A DNA stretch of 64,000 bases, taken from assembly GCF_042429765.1 (NCBI RefSeq), contig NZ_JBHLZU010000018.1, positions 434,001 to 498,000 of the forward strand. The letters run 5' to 3'. Below, piece by piece: positions 52,574 to 60,158 of the stretch. The stretch's first letter is position 1, and the number at the start of each line of letters is the position of its first letter. Source of the stretch: Allokutzneria oryzae (GTDB taxonomy: Bacteria > Actinomycetota > Actinomycetes > Mycobacteriales > Pseudonocardiaceae). The notes under the pieces are model-generated. The model was not told the origin of the DNA and did no database searches. It was given only the letters and a program-made list of their open reading frames with translations. The position numbers and the translations under genes were made by a program.

Positions 52574-52990
52574 TCAAGGTCTAGACCACAGTAGCCCTGC
52601 TGCCAGCATCCGGTCCAGGATCAGCCCGTCGGCGACGGAAACCAGGCCACGCTGCTCGTGACCGATCCAGCCGAGCTCCTCGATCTCCCCGCACGCGGTG
52701 GGCTCGCCGACGAACTCCGCCGTGTAGCAGGCGGTCCGCACGAGCACGCCCGGCGGGAAGCCGTGCGCCTGCGCCTCGAAGACCCCGAAGCACTCCGCGC
52801 TCCCGGTCAGCACGTCGACGCCGAGCTCCTCCCGGACCTCGCGCCGCAGAGTGTCCACATCGGACTCACCGGGCTCCCTCTTGCCGCCCGGGAGGTAGAA
52901 CACGTCGTTGCCCCGGGACCGCGCGCCGAGTACCTTCCCCTCGCGGACGTTCAGCCAGGCCACCCGGTCGATGAATCGCACGCGAGCCAC
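52574..52990 (-). CDS. NUDIX hydrolase
   Basis: About 138 residues from GTG 52990; an ATG at 53008 adds six. The NUDIX box is GGKREPGESDVDTL followed by RREVREELGV, matching Gx5Ex7REUxEExGU. Followed by FEAQAHGFPPGVLVR and EIEELGWIGH. It hydrolyses some nucleoside-diphosphate-linked compound; the exact substrate is unclear. It begins head to head with the hydrolase gene at 53007, so the two promoters lie inside each other's coding sequence. Confidence 0.88.
   Translation of the reverse strand: MARVRFIDRVAWLNVREGKVLGARSRGNDVFYLPGGKREPGESDVDTLRREVREELGVDVLTGSAECFGVFEAQAHGFPPGVLVRTACYTAEFVGEPTACGEIEELGWIGHEQRGLVSVADGLILDRMLAAGLLWSRP
52575..52590 (-). promoter_or_regulatory. DasR-type dre site 2 of the chitinase promoter
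   Basis: caaggtctagaccaca has the full GGTCTAGACC core (12 of 16), 95 bases upstream of the start; it overlaps the NUDIX gene's 3' end. Confidence 0.8.
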
Positions 52991-53006
52991 TGTGCCAGGC
53001 TTCGGC

Positions 53007-53786
53007 ATGCCTTTCGCGGAGATCAACGGGCAGCGCGTGCACTACGAGGACAGCGGTGGCGAGGGCCTGGCGCTGGTGTTCTCGCACGGCATCCTCATGG
53101 ACCACGAGATGTTCGCCGCGCAGCAGGAGCTCGCGGGCGAGTACCGCGTGATCATCTGGGACGCGCGCGGACACGGGCTGACCGAGTCCGACGGGAAGCC
53201 CTTCAGCTACTGGGACGCCGCGCGCGACTGCCTCGGCCTGCTCGACCACCTCGGCGTCGACCAAGCCGCGCTGGTCGGAGTGGCGCAGGGAGGGTTCACG
53301 GCGATGCGCGCGGCGTTGCTCGCGCCGGACCGGATCGTCGCGCTGGCGCTGGTCAGCACCCTCACCGGCGACGAGTCGCCGCGGGCACAGACCTTCTACG
53401 GCCAGCTGTTCGGCAGGTGGATCGCGGAGGGGCCGATCGACGAGCTGACCACCGTCTTCGCCGCGCTGACGATCAACGAGCCGGAGCAGAGCGCGCGGTG
53501 GGTCGCGAAGTGGCGGGAGCGCGACCCCGAGCTGGTCGCGGAACCGGCGACCTGCCTGCTTGAGCGCGACGACATCAGCGAGCGGCTGCGCCAGATCCGT
53601 TGTCCCGCAGTGGTTCTGTACGGAACGGCCGATCCGCTGTTCGGCGCGGAGGACGCCGAGGAGCTGAGCGAGGCGCTGCGGTACTGCGTCGGCGTGGTCC
53701 CGATCGAGGGCGGGTCGCACGCCTCGCCGTTGACCCACCCGGAGCAGGTCAACGCGGCGCTGAGCTACTTCCTGAGCGAGATCTAG
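53007..53786 (+). CDS. Alpha/beta-fold hydrolase
   Basis: 259 residues. Oxyanion region HGILMDHEMF, the nucleophile elbow is GVAQGG where the usual Ser is Gln (G-V-A-Q-G-G), acid Asp in GTADPLFG and His in GGSHASPLTHP. With Gln in place of Ser, it cannot be a normal serine hydrolase; non-hydrolytic or altered members exist in the family. The ATG lies in gcatgc, shared with a possible NUDIX start on the other strand. N-terminal MPFAEINGQRVHYEDSG is the standard family start. Confidence 0.85.
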   Translation: MPFAEINGQRVHYEDSGGEGLALVFSHGILMDHEMFAAQQELAGEYRVIIWDARGHGLTESDGKPFSYWDAARDCLGLLDHLGVDQAALVGVAQGGFTAMRAALLAPDRIVALALVSTLTGDESPRAQTFYGQLFGRWIAEGPIDELTTVFAALTINEPEQSARWVAKWRERDPELVAEPATCLLERDDISERLRQIRCPAVVLYGTADPLFGAEDAEELSEALRYCVGVVPIEGGSHASPLTHPEQVNAALSYFLSEI

Positions 53787-53830
53787 CCGCTCACGGGTCG
53801 GATGTGCGCGCGTCCGGGCCCGCGCAGAAC

Positions 53831-53876
53831 GCCGCCGACCTCAACGGGAAGGGACATCGCGCTCCCTTCCGGCGGC
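53831..53876 (+). terminator. Possible terminator after the hydrolase gene
   Basis: ggaaggga/tcccttcc (53847-53854/53863-53870) extended by gccgcc/ggcggc across a one-sided bulge. Confidence 0.4.
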
Positions 53877-53944
53877 TCCGCGCCTGGTGCGCTGGGCCGA
53901 CCGGAGTGGTCGCGACCGTCCGGTCGGACTGGGCCAGCCAGCCC

Positions 53945-53960
53945 CGAGGTCTAGACCAAA
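53945..53960 (+). promoter_or_regulatory. DasR-type dre site of the LPMO promoter
   Basis: cgaggtctagaccaaa contains the full GGTCTAGACCA core (11 of 16 of the consensus), 100 bases upstream of the LPMO start. Confidence 0.75.
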
Positions 53961-54060
53961 GCGAGCCGAGAACCGCGGCCGAGGTTCCTCCGCCCGGCGC
54001 TGTCGACGGGTTTGGGCGAATGTAACCATCGAATTGCTCCGCCGCCGGAGAGGGGCAGAA

Positions 54061-54669
54061 ATGCTCAGCAAGAACTTCAAGCGAGCAGTCGGGGTCGCCC
54101 TGTTCGGCCTTATTCCAGTCTCGCTCAGCGTTGTCACCGCGGGTACGGCGAACGCCCACGGTTACACCCAGAGCCCGGCGAGCCGCAGTTACAACTGCAA
54201 GCTCGGCACAGTTCAGAACTGCGGCGCCATCCAGTGGGAGCCGCAGAGCGTCGAAGGTCCGAAGGGCTTCCCCGGCGGCGGTCCCGCCAACGGGAGCCTG
54301 TGCAGCGCGGGCAACGCGGCCTTCAAGGAACTCGACGACCCGCGTGGCGGCAGCTGGCCGGCTCCTACCCTGTCCAGCGGCTCGAACTACCAGTTCACCT
54401 GGACTTTCACCGCTCCGCACCGCACGTCCAAGTTCCACTACTACGTCACCAAGAACGGCTACAACCCGTCACAGCCGCTGACGAGGGACCAGCTGGAGCT
54501 GACCCCGTTCGCGACCGTCGACTACGGCGGGAAGCAGCCGCCGACCACGTACTCGCACACGGCGCAGTTGCCTTCCGGTAAGAGCGGAAAGCATTTGATC
54601 TATGCCGTGTGGGATGTCGCTGACACGGCGAACGCTTTCTACTCCTGCGCCGACGTCAATTTCGGCTGA
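54061..54669 (+). CDS. Secreted AA10 lytic polysaccharide monooxygenase (chitin-active type)
   Basis: 202 residues. The signal peptide ends at TANA, leaving His as the first mature residue (HGYTQSPASRSYNC), the essential N-terminal copper ligand. The second histidine-brace residue lies in FTAPHRTSKFHYY, and the axial Phe in ANAFYSCAD. Four Cys form the expected disulfides. The enzyme oxidatively cleaves chitin or cellulose chains; with chitinase next door and a shared dre, chitin is likely. ATG 54061 has GGAGAGG upstream. Single module, no CBM. Confidence 0.95.
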   Translation: MLSKNFKRAVGVALFGLIPVSLSVVTAGTANAHGYTQSPASRSYNCKLGTVQNCGAIQWEPQSVEGPKGFPGGGPANGSLCSAGNAAFKELDDPRGGSWPAPTLSSGSNYQFTWTFTAPHRTSKFHYYVTKNGYNPSQPLTRDQLELTPFATVDYGGKQPPTTYSHTAQLPSGKSGKHLIYAVWDVADTANAFYSCADVNFG

Positions 54670-54873
54670 GAACGGTTCCGAGTGCCCCGGCTCCCTCCGC
54701 CGGGGCACTCGGCGTTGCCGCCGGTAATTCGGTTGGTCCCCGCGACGGGCATGTCGCAGACTTCGCGGTGTGACTGATACCCGTACGCCTCGTTCGCAGA
54801 CCTCCGCCTCGGCGGAAGGTGTGCGGCGACAGCAGGCGTCCCCGGGGACCGGTCGCGGCCGTCCTCGACGATC

Positions 54874-55497
54874 GTGACCGAGGCCCTGGTCGCGGGGCTG
54901 CTCGCCGGCTACGGCATCGCCGTGCCCGTGGGAGCCGTCGCGGCCCTGATCATGAGCCTGACCGCACGAACCTCGTTCCGGGTCGGCGCCTGCGCCGCGC
55001 TGGGCGTCGCGACCGCCGACGGCCTCTACGCCGTGGTCGCCGTGCTCGGCGGAGCAGCGCTCGCCGGAGCCATCCACCCCGTCGCGGTCCCGCTCCGCTG
55101 GCTGGCCACGACTGTCCTGATTGGACTCGCGGTCCGCACAGCCGTTGTGGCGCTTCGCAGCTACCGCTCACCGACCGCCGAAGTGGACAAGCAACCGACG
55201 ACCCCCGCACGGGCGTTCGCCGGTTTCCTCGGGCTGACACTGCTCAACCCGATGACGATCGTCTACTTCGGAGCGCTGGTGCTCGGCCGCCAGGGTGAGG
55301 CGGCCATGGGACTGTTGGGAGACACCGTGTTCGTCCTCGCGGCGTTCGCGGCCTCCGCGAGCTGGCAACTGGTTCTCGCGGGCGGTGGCACCGTGCTCGG
55401 GCGGCTGCTCACCGGCCCGCGCGGGCGGCTGGTCACGGCACTGGCCTCCAGCGCCGTGATCACCGGATTGGCGGTGACCATGCTGATCTCCGGATGA
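54874..55497 (+). CDS. LysE-family amino acid exporter
   Basis: 207 residues, six helices. VPVGAVAALIMSLTARTSFR (GxxxGPxxxx-like entry), GVATADGLYAVVAVLGG and FLGLTLLNPMTIVYFGALV are LysE/RhtB signatures. Exports an amino acid or related compound. GTG 54874. A broken MocR-type regulator fragment follows with a 4-base overlap; in intact loci of this type the regulator is often the controller. Confidence 0.9.
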   Translation: MTEALVAGLLAGYGIAVPVGAVAALIMSLTARTSFRVGACAALGVATADGLYAVVAVLGGAALAGAIHPVAVPLRWLATTVLIGLAVRTAVVALRSYRSPTAEVDKQPTTPARAFAGFLGLTLLNPMTIVYFGALVLGRQGEAAMGLLGDTVFVLAAFAASASWQLVLAGGGTVLGRLLTGPRGRLVTALASSAVITGLAVTMLISG

Positions 55498-55820
55498 ACG
55501 CTCGGGCCTCGCGCCACAACGATGCCGCGTCGAACCCCGCACCGGGCCGGATGCGCAACGAGTTCCAGTCCAGGCATCGACGCATCATTGACCTGCTCGC
55601 CGAACAGGGCGAGTGGCTGCGCCCGGTTCCTTCCACAGCGGGAATCCACCTGAGCGCACTGTTCTCGGGCACGCCACCGGACATCAGGGAACTACTCCCC
55701 CAGCTGCGCGCGGAGGGAGTCGGCGTCTATCCGCTCTCACGGTTCTACGCGGGCGAACCCGATCGAGCCGGGCGGCGGCTCCGCAACGCCTTGTCTCACA
55801 TCGGGAATGCGTCTCGCTGA
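55494..55820 (+). pseudogene. C-terminal remnant of a MocR-type (GntR/aminotransferase) regulator
   Basis: The 108-residue frame contains SRHRRIIDLLAEQGEWLR, STAGIHLSALF, LRAEGVGVYPLSRFYAG, which match the last part of MocR/PdxR proteins (fold-type I aminotransferase small domain). The N-terminal GntR wHTH and the PLP-binding Lys domain are absent, and the end (GRRLRNALSHIGNASR) leaves the family pattern, pointing to a frameshift or truncation there. It overlaps the LysE stop (ATGA) and, at its 3' end, the gene on the other strand. Confidence 0.7.
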
Positions 55821-56710
55821 ACCTGCGCGAGACCAACCAGGAACGAGCGCTGAAGCGGAACGTGCCACTCCGTGCTGTCGGCCATCGCCCACGTCCCATG
55901 CTCCCACAACATGTAGTCGACGGCGTCGGGCCACGCGGCGACCTCGGTTTCCGTCAGCTCCACATGAGCGCGGTAGGAATCGCGGAAGACCATCCACTCC
56001 TCCGTGGTGAACGGCCTGCCCGGGACGTCCTCCATGGTGAACATCAGCGCGGCGAGTGAGAGGTCCAGAATCCGTGGCGGGCACTCTCCGTTGTCGGGGT
56101 CGATGAGCACCGGACCGGTGTCAGCGAAAACGAGGTTGTTGGCCTTGTAGTCCATTGTCGCGTCAACGACGGGTAGTTCCGCGTCCCTGATCGCGGGCAG
56201 TGTGGTCCGCTCGAAGTTCTCGCCGAGCGGCTCAAGCCGGGCCATGACGCTGTCAACGTGCTCCGGCGCGTGCTCGGTGAACTTCTCACGGAGCTCGGGC
56301 AGGTCTTTCGCCGGTTCTCCGGGCTCGTACGTCGGCCAGGAGAACGGACGCAGCTCTGTGCTGCGCACGGCGTGAATGCGTCCCAGCAGCTCACCGGCGG
56401 CGGCGATGTCCTCCAGGCTCGCGTTGTAGCGGCGGCCGTCGACCCACGGGTAGACCGTCCAGTTCTCCCCGTTGACAGCAGCGGGGTTCGCGGTGTCGAG
56501 CTCCACTGGAGTCACGACCGGAATACCCGCCTCGGCGAGGCGACGACACCACTCGTCGATGCCCTTGGAGGTCCGCTTGAGCACAACTGCCGCGCCATTC
56601 CGCTCCGCCGGGAAAACGGGCGACCACTGGTAGCACGAATGCGTCTGGGTTGGCCGTACACCGAAGCGCTCGAACAGCTCAGCCACATCCGCCGCGGGAA
56701 AATCGGTCAC
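55796..56710 (-). CDS. APH-fold (aminoglycoside phosphotransferase-like) protein
   Basis: 304 residues with a kinase-like fold: an N-terminal Lys strand (AVVLKRTSKG), ELLGRIHAV helix, catalytic loop VDATMDYKANNLVFAD, metal strand VLIDPDNGECP. In typical APH enzymes the loop is HxDxxxxN; here His is Thr (TMDYKANN), while the catalytic Asp and Asn remain, as does the DPD. Substrate unknown; not an antibiotic-resistance assignment. Its 3' end overlaps the MocR fragment. Confidence 0.8.
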   Translation of the reverse strand: MTDFPAADVAELFERFGVRPTQTHSCYQWSPVFPAERNGAAVVLKRTSKGIDEWCRRLAEAGIPVVTPVELDTANPAAVNGENWTVYPWVDGRRYNASLEDIAAAGELLGRIHAVRSTELRPFSWPTYEPGEPAKDLPELREKFTEHAPEHVDSVMARLEPLGENFERTTLPAIRDAELPVVDATMDYKANNLVFADTGPVLIDPDNGECPPRILDLSLAALMFTMEDVPGRPFTTEEWMVFRDSYRAHVELTETEVAAWPDAVDYMLWEHGTWAMADSTEWHVPLQRSFLVGLAQVQRDAFPM

Positions 56711-56862
56711 CAGACGGATGCTCGACAGGAGACGAGCTCACCGCAACTCGATTATCCGCGCGGCCACGGCGAACCGGCTCGGCTCCACACGGCATCACCA
56801 GCCACGCGGTCAATCTGCCGAGCCGCCCCCGCGCACGCGTCGGCTGGCTGACGCGGCCGCGG

Positions 56863-56939
56863 TTTTCGCGTTTTGTCACCTTAAGGCGCAAAAGAGCGCT
56901 CCCATTTCGCATTAAGGCTACAAAACGCGAAATGGGGGC
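56863..56939. repeat. Palindromic repeat cluster
   Basis: Interleaved inverted repeats: tttcgcgttttgt 56864-56876 against 56920-56932 (exact), and gctcccatttcgc 56898-56910 against 56927-56939 (12 of 13), plus two copies of TTAAGGC followed by CAAAA (56881, 56912). The stretch is AT-richer than its surroundings and lies between two genes, looking like an imported or mobile repeat. Confidence 0.75.
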
Positions 56940-56974
56940 ACGCGGGTGAGGGCGTCAGGGGCAGGTTCTGGCCT

Positions 56975-57556
56975 CTAGGTCGCCAGGCCGACCGGGCAGG
57001 ACACCCCGGTGCCACCGAGGCCGCAGTAGCCGTTCGGGTTCTTGGCGTCGGAGAGGTACTGCTGGTGGTAGGTCTCGGCGTAGTGGAACTCGCGCAGCGG
57101 CGCGATCTCCGTGGTGATGCTGCCGTAGCCAGCAGCGGTGAGAGACTTCTGGTACTCGTCCCGGCTGGCCTCGGCCGCGGCGCGTTGGGCGTCGTCGGCG
57201 TAGTAGACGGCTGAGCGGTACTGGGTGCCGAAGTCGTTGCCCTGGCGCATGCCCTGGGTGGGGTCGTGGCCCTCCCAGAACGTGCGGAGCAGGTTCTCGT
57301 AGGAGATCTGCGACGGGTCGAACACCACGAGCACCACTTCGGCATGGCCCGTGATGCCCGCGCAGACCTGTTCGTAGGTTGGCGCGTCGGTCTGGCCGCC
57401 GGCGTAGCCGACCGCGGTCGACCAGACGCCGGGGGTCTGCCAGAACAGGCGCTCCGCTCCCCAGAAGCACCCCATGCCGAAAACGGCGGTGCGCAGTCCT
57501 TCGGGGAACGGCGGCTGGATGGTCCTGTCAGGGAAAACCGCATGGAACGCAGTCAC
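56975..57556 (-). CDS. msrA: Peptide-methionine (S)-S-oxide reductase
   Basis: 193 residues. The catalytic motif GMGCFWGAER carries the nucleophile Cys (about 29); the resolving Cys are in the C-terminal GYCGLGGTGVSCPVG. VGYAGGQTDAPTYEQVCAG, TGHAEVVLVVFDP and FWEGHDPTQGMRQGND are family signatures. Repairs oxidised methionine with thioredoxin. GTG 57556, divergent from the glycosyltransferase gene with a 51-base gap. Confidence 0.96.
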   Translation of the reverse strand: MTAFHAVFPDRTIQPPFPEGLRTAVFGMGCFWGAERLFWQTPGVWSTAVGYAGGQTDAPTYEQVCAGITGHAEVVLVVFDPSQISYENLLRTFWEGHDPTQGMRQGNDFGTQYRSAVYYADDAQRAAAEASRDEYQKSLTAAGYGSITTEIAPLREFHYAETYHQQYLSDAKNPNGYCGLGGTGVSCPVGLAT

Positions 57557-57607
57557 GTGTCCAGCGTACGCGTGCCCGGACGGCCGACAACGTGCACAAT
57601 CCTCCGC

Positions 57608-58555
57608 GTGCCGAACCTGTCCGTCCTCGTCCCCGCCAAGGATGAACAGGACACCATCGCCGAACTCGTCCACCAGCTGCACGAGAGCCTCGACCCCCGG
57701 TTCGACTGGGAGGTCGTCTTCGTCGACGACGGCAGCACCGACAAGAGCTGGCAGGTCATGTCGGAGCTGGCCGCCACCGACGGCCGGGTCCGGGCGACCC
57801 GGCTGCGGTGCAACATGGGCAAGGCCGCCGCGCTCGCCGTCGCCATCCGGGAGGCGCGGGGCGAGGTGCTGGTCACCATGGACGCCGACCTCCAGGACGA
57901 CCCCGCCGAGGTGCCGCGGCTGGTCGCGCGCCTGGACGAGGGGGCCGACCTGGTCAGTGGGCACAAGAAGGACCGCAAGGACCCGTTGTCGAAGCGGTTG
58001 CCGTCGAAGTTCTTCAACGCCATGACCGGGTGGGTGACCGGGCTGCGGCTGCGGGACCACAACTGCGGGTTGAAGGCCGGGCGCCGCGAGGTGTTCACCA
58101 CGATCCCGATCCACGGCGAGCTGCACCGGTACGTGCCCGCGCTCGCGCACGCGATGGGGTTCTCCGTCGGTGAGGAACCGGTGAACCACCGGGCGCGGGA
58201 GCACGGGCGCTCGAAGTACGGCTTCGAGCGGTACCTGCGCGGCGCTCTCGACCTGCTCACGGTGGTCGCGCTCACCAGGTACGGTCGCCGCCCCGGACAC
58301 CTCTTCGGTGGGTTGGGCGCGCTGTCCGGTCTGCTGGGGACCATGATCCTGCTGTACCTGACCGGCGTCTGGGTGTTCACCGACGCGTCGATCGGGACAC
58401 GCCCGCTGCTCACCCTCGGCGTGTTGCTGGAGATCCTGGCCGTGCAGCTGGTCGGTCTCGGGCTGATCGCCGAGCTGGTGCTGGCGCGAACCCTGCAGAG
58501 CGAGGAAGTAGAGCGATATGTCGTCGACCGCACCGAGCCGGGTCCGGGCCGCTAG
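57608..58555 (+). CDS. Polyprenyl-phosphate glycosyltransferase (GT2, GtrB/DPMS-like)
   Basis: 315 residues. GT2 catalytic domain (about 1-225): LVPAKDEQDTI, VVFVDDGSTDKSW, MDADLQDDP (nucleotide-metal DxD), NCGLKAGRREVF, SKYGFERYLRGALDLL. Two C-terminal helices (about 235-300) match GtrB-type enzymes that transfer a sugar from UDP/GDP-sugar to undecaprenyl/decaprenyl phosphate. It is the first gene of a four-gene overlapping unit with two multi-span proteins and a flippase-like protein. GTG 57608; no ribosome site, CACAAT seven bases upstream, possibly leaderless. Confidence 0.92.
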   Translation: MPNLSVLVPAKDEQDTIAELVHQLHESLDPRFDWEVVFVDDGSTDKSWQVMSELAATDGRVRATRLRCNMGKAAALAVAIREARGEVLVTMDADLQDDPAEVPRLVARLDEGADLVSGHKKDRKDPLSKRLPSKFFNAMTGWVTGLRLRDHNCGLKAGRREVFTTIPIHGELHRYVPALAHAMGFSVGEEPVNHRAREHGRSKYGFERYLRGALDLLTVVALTRYGRRPGHLFGGLGALSGLLGTMILLYLTGVWVFTDASIGTRPLLTLGVLLEILAVQLVGLGLIAELVLARTLQSEEVERYVVDRTEPGPGR

Positions 58556-60158
58556 CACGCTGCTGCTCGTACTCGCGGCCATCCCGGTCGCCGCGATGGT
58601 GTTCGAGGTGCTCCGGGCGCCGCGGCTGCATTTCCTGGACTACTGGTCGGTTTTCGGGCGGATCACCGAGGAGGACGGCAGCCTCTACCCGCGCGGGGTG
58701 CTGACCTACCAGAACGAGCACCCGATGTTCCTGCCAGGACTGCTGTTCTGGTTGGAGGCGAAGCTGCTCGGCGGCTACAACCAGGCGCTGGGGCTGTTCG
58801 ACGTGGTCGTGGCCGGTGTGACCGTCTTCCTGCTCAACCGGCTGCTCCCCCGCGAGCTCGGCGAGGTCCGCCGCGCCGCGCTCACCGCGGCGTTCTCCTT
58901 CCTGTTGTTCAGCACCAGCGGTCTGCACAACTTCGCGTTCGGGTTCAGCGGCACCGGCTGGTTGTCGGCGAACCTCGCGGCGGTCGGCGCGATCGTCCTC
59001 GCGGTGCGCGGCAAGCACATCAGCTCGATCGTCGTCGGTCTTGCCGGATGTGCTTGTTACGGAACGGCTTTCGCGTTGTGGCCCGCGTTGGCGGTGATCA
59101 ACTGGTTGCGGCGGCAGCACGTTCGGTGGACGGTCGCTCCGCTCGTGGTGTGCGCGGTGGTCGTCACGGTGTGGGCGTTGACCTACGGACCCAAGGACAG
59201 CATCGACAAGGGCAACCTGCTGGGCATCGACAGCTACTTGTCGACCGTTGCCGCGACCTTGGGGCAGCTCTGGTCGACCAACGCCGACGTCGCCGCCGGT
59301 ACGGGCATGGTCACCGCGCTGCTGCTGGCCGGGTTCGGCTGGCTGGCCCTGCGGCGGCGGTTGGCCACCGTCGAGAACCACCCGCAGACGCCGTGGGTGG
59401 GCGTTGCCGTCTACGCGGTCGGCGCGGCGACCATGATCAGTGTCGCGCGGGCAGGAGCCGGGCTGACGCCGACGGACACCGGGCGGTACGCGTCGATCCC
59501 GGCGCTGGCGCTGTGCTCGGTGCTCGCGCTCGTGGTGATCAGCTGGCCGGTGCTGTCGACGCTGAAGGTGGTCGGGCTCGGGTTGGCGTTGGGCCTGACG
59601 ACCTACACGGTCGGCAGCGCCCAGGCGGCCAACGTGCGGAGCCAGTTCGGTTCGCAGCCGCTGCTGGCGATCGCGATGCGCACCGGGGCCGACGCCGTTG
59701 TCACGGAGTTCCGAGCGAAGCCGGACGCGCTCCCCGCGGTCAAGGGCATCGGCGCGTACCCGTTCAACGACGACTTCGGCCTCGGCTGCGACGGGCCGGA
59801 GCTGGGCGGGCGGATCGACCTCTCCACGGTGCCGGAGCTGCCCGGCCTTCCCGGGGACGACGGGGACGCGGGCTTCGTCGAGACCGCGGTGCGCGGTGAC
59901 GCGGTCATCGACGGCTGGGCGCTCATCGGGGGCGAGCGCCCCGACTGCGTGCTCGTCACCGACCGGAACGGGGTGATCAAGGGCGGTGGGATCGTCGGGG
60001 TGCCCCGGCCGGATCTGGTGACCGTGCTGGGGGTTCCCGAGTCCCGCAGCGGGTGGCGCGCGGTCGCCGGGCCGGACCTGGACGGCGGAGTCGTCGTCGT
60101 GTCCGGAAAGGACGGTCTGCATCGGATCGCCGCCGGGATCGACGGGAAGCCCCGCTGA
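58518..60158 (+). CDS. Multi-span membrane protein, GT-C-like, with external C-terminal domain
   Basis: 546 residues. About 9-11 hydrophobic helices (about 12-400) and a C-terminal extracytoplasmic domain of about 140 residues (GDAVIDGWALIGGERPDCVL to GWRAVAGPDLDGGVVVV). The first loop contains LHFLDYWSVFGRI and NEHPMFLPGLLFWLEA; Asp-Tyr-Trp and Glu-His here suit a GT-C catalytic loop that uses polyprenyl-phosphate sugars (inference). It overlaps the GT2 gene by 38 bases and is paralogous to the gene at 61066 (FDYW/FADYWW, NEHPMF/NGHPTF, AFSFLLF). Confidence 0.75.
   Translation: MSSTAPSRVRAASTLLLVLAAIPVAAMVFEVLRAPRLHFLDYWSVFGRITEEDGSLYPRGVLTYQNEHPMFLPGLLFWLEAKLLGGYNQALGLFDVVVAGVTVFLLNRLLPRELGEVRRAALTAAFSFLLFSTSGLHNFAFGFSGTGWLSANLAAVGAIVLAVRGKHISSIVVGLAGCACYGTAFALWPALAVINWLRRQHVRWTVAPLVVCAVVVTVWALTYGPKDSIDKGNLLGIDSYLSTVAATLGQLWSTNADVAAGTGMVTALLLAGFGWLALRRRLATVENHPQTPWVGVAVYAVGAATMISVARAGAGLTPTDTGRYASIPALALCSVLALVVISWPVLSTLKVVGLGLALGLTTYTVGSAQAANVRSQFGSQPLLAIAMRTGADAVVTEFRAKPDALPAVKGIGAYPFNDDFGLGCDGPELGGRIDLSTVPELPGLPGDDGDAGFVETAVRGDAVIDGWALIGGERPDCVLVTDRNGVIKGGGIVGVPRPDLVTVLGVPESRSGWRAVAGPDLDGGVVVVSGKDGLHRIAAGIDGKPR

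Noticed and set aside
54770..54877. 35-codon frame overlapping the LysE start by GTGA
   Set aside because: Arg/Ser/Ala-rich with no recognisable feature or ribosome site; the overlap alone is weak support.
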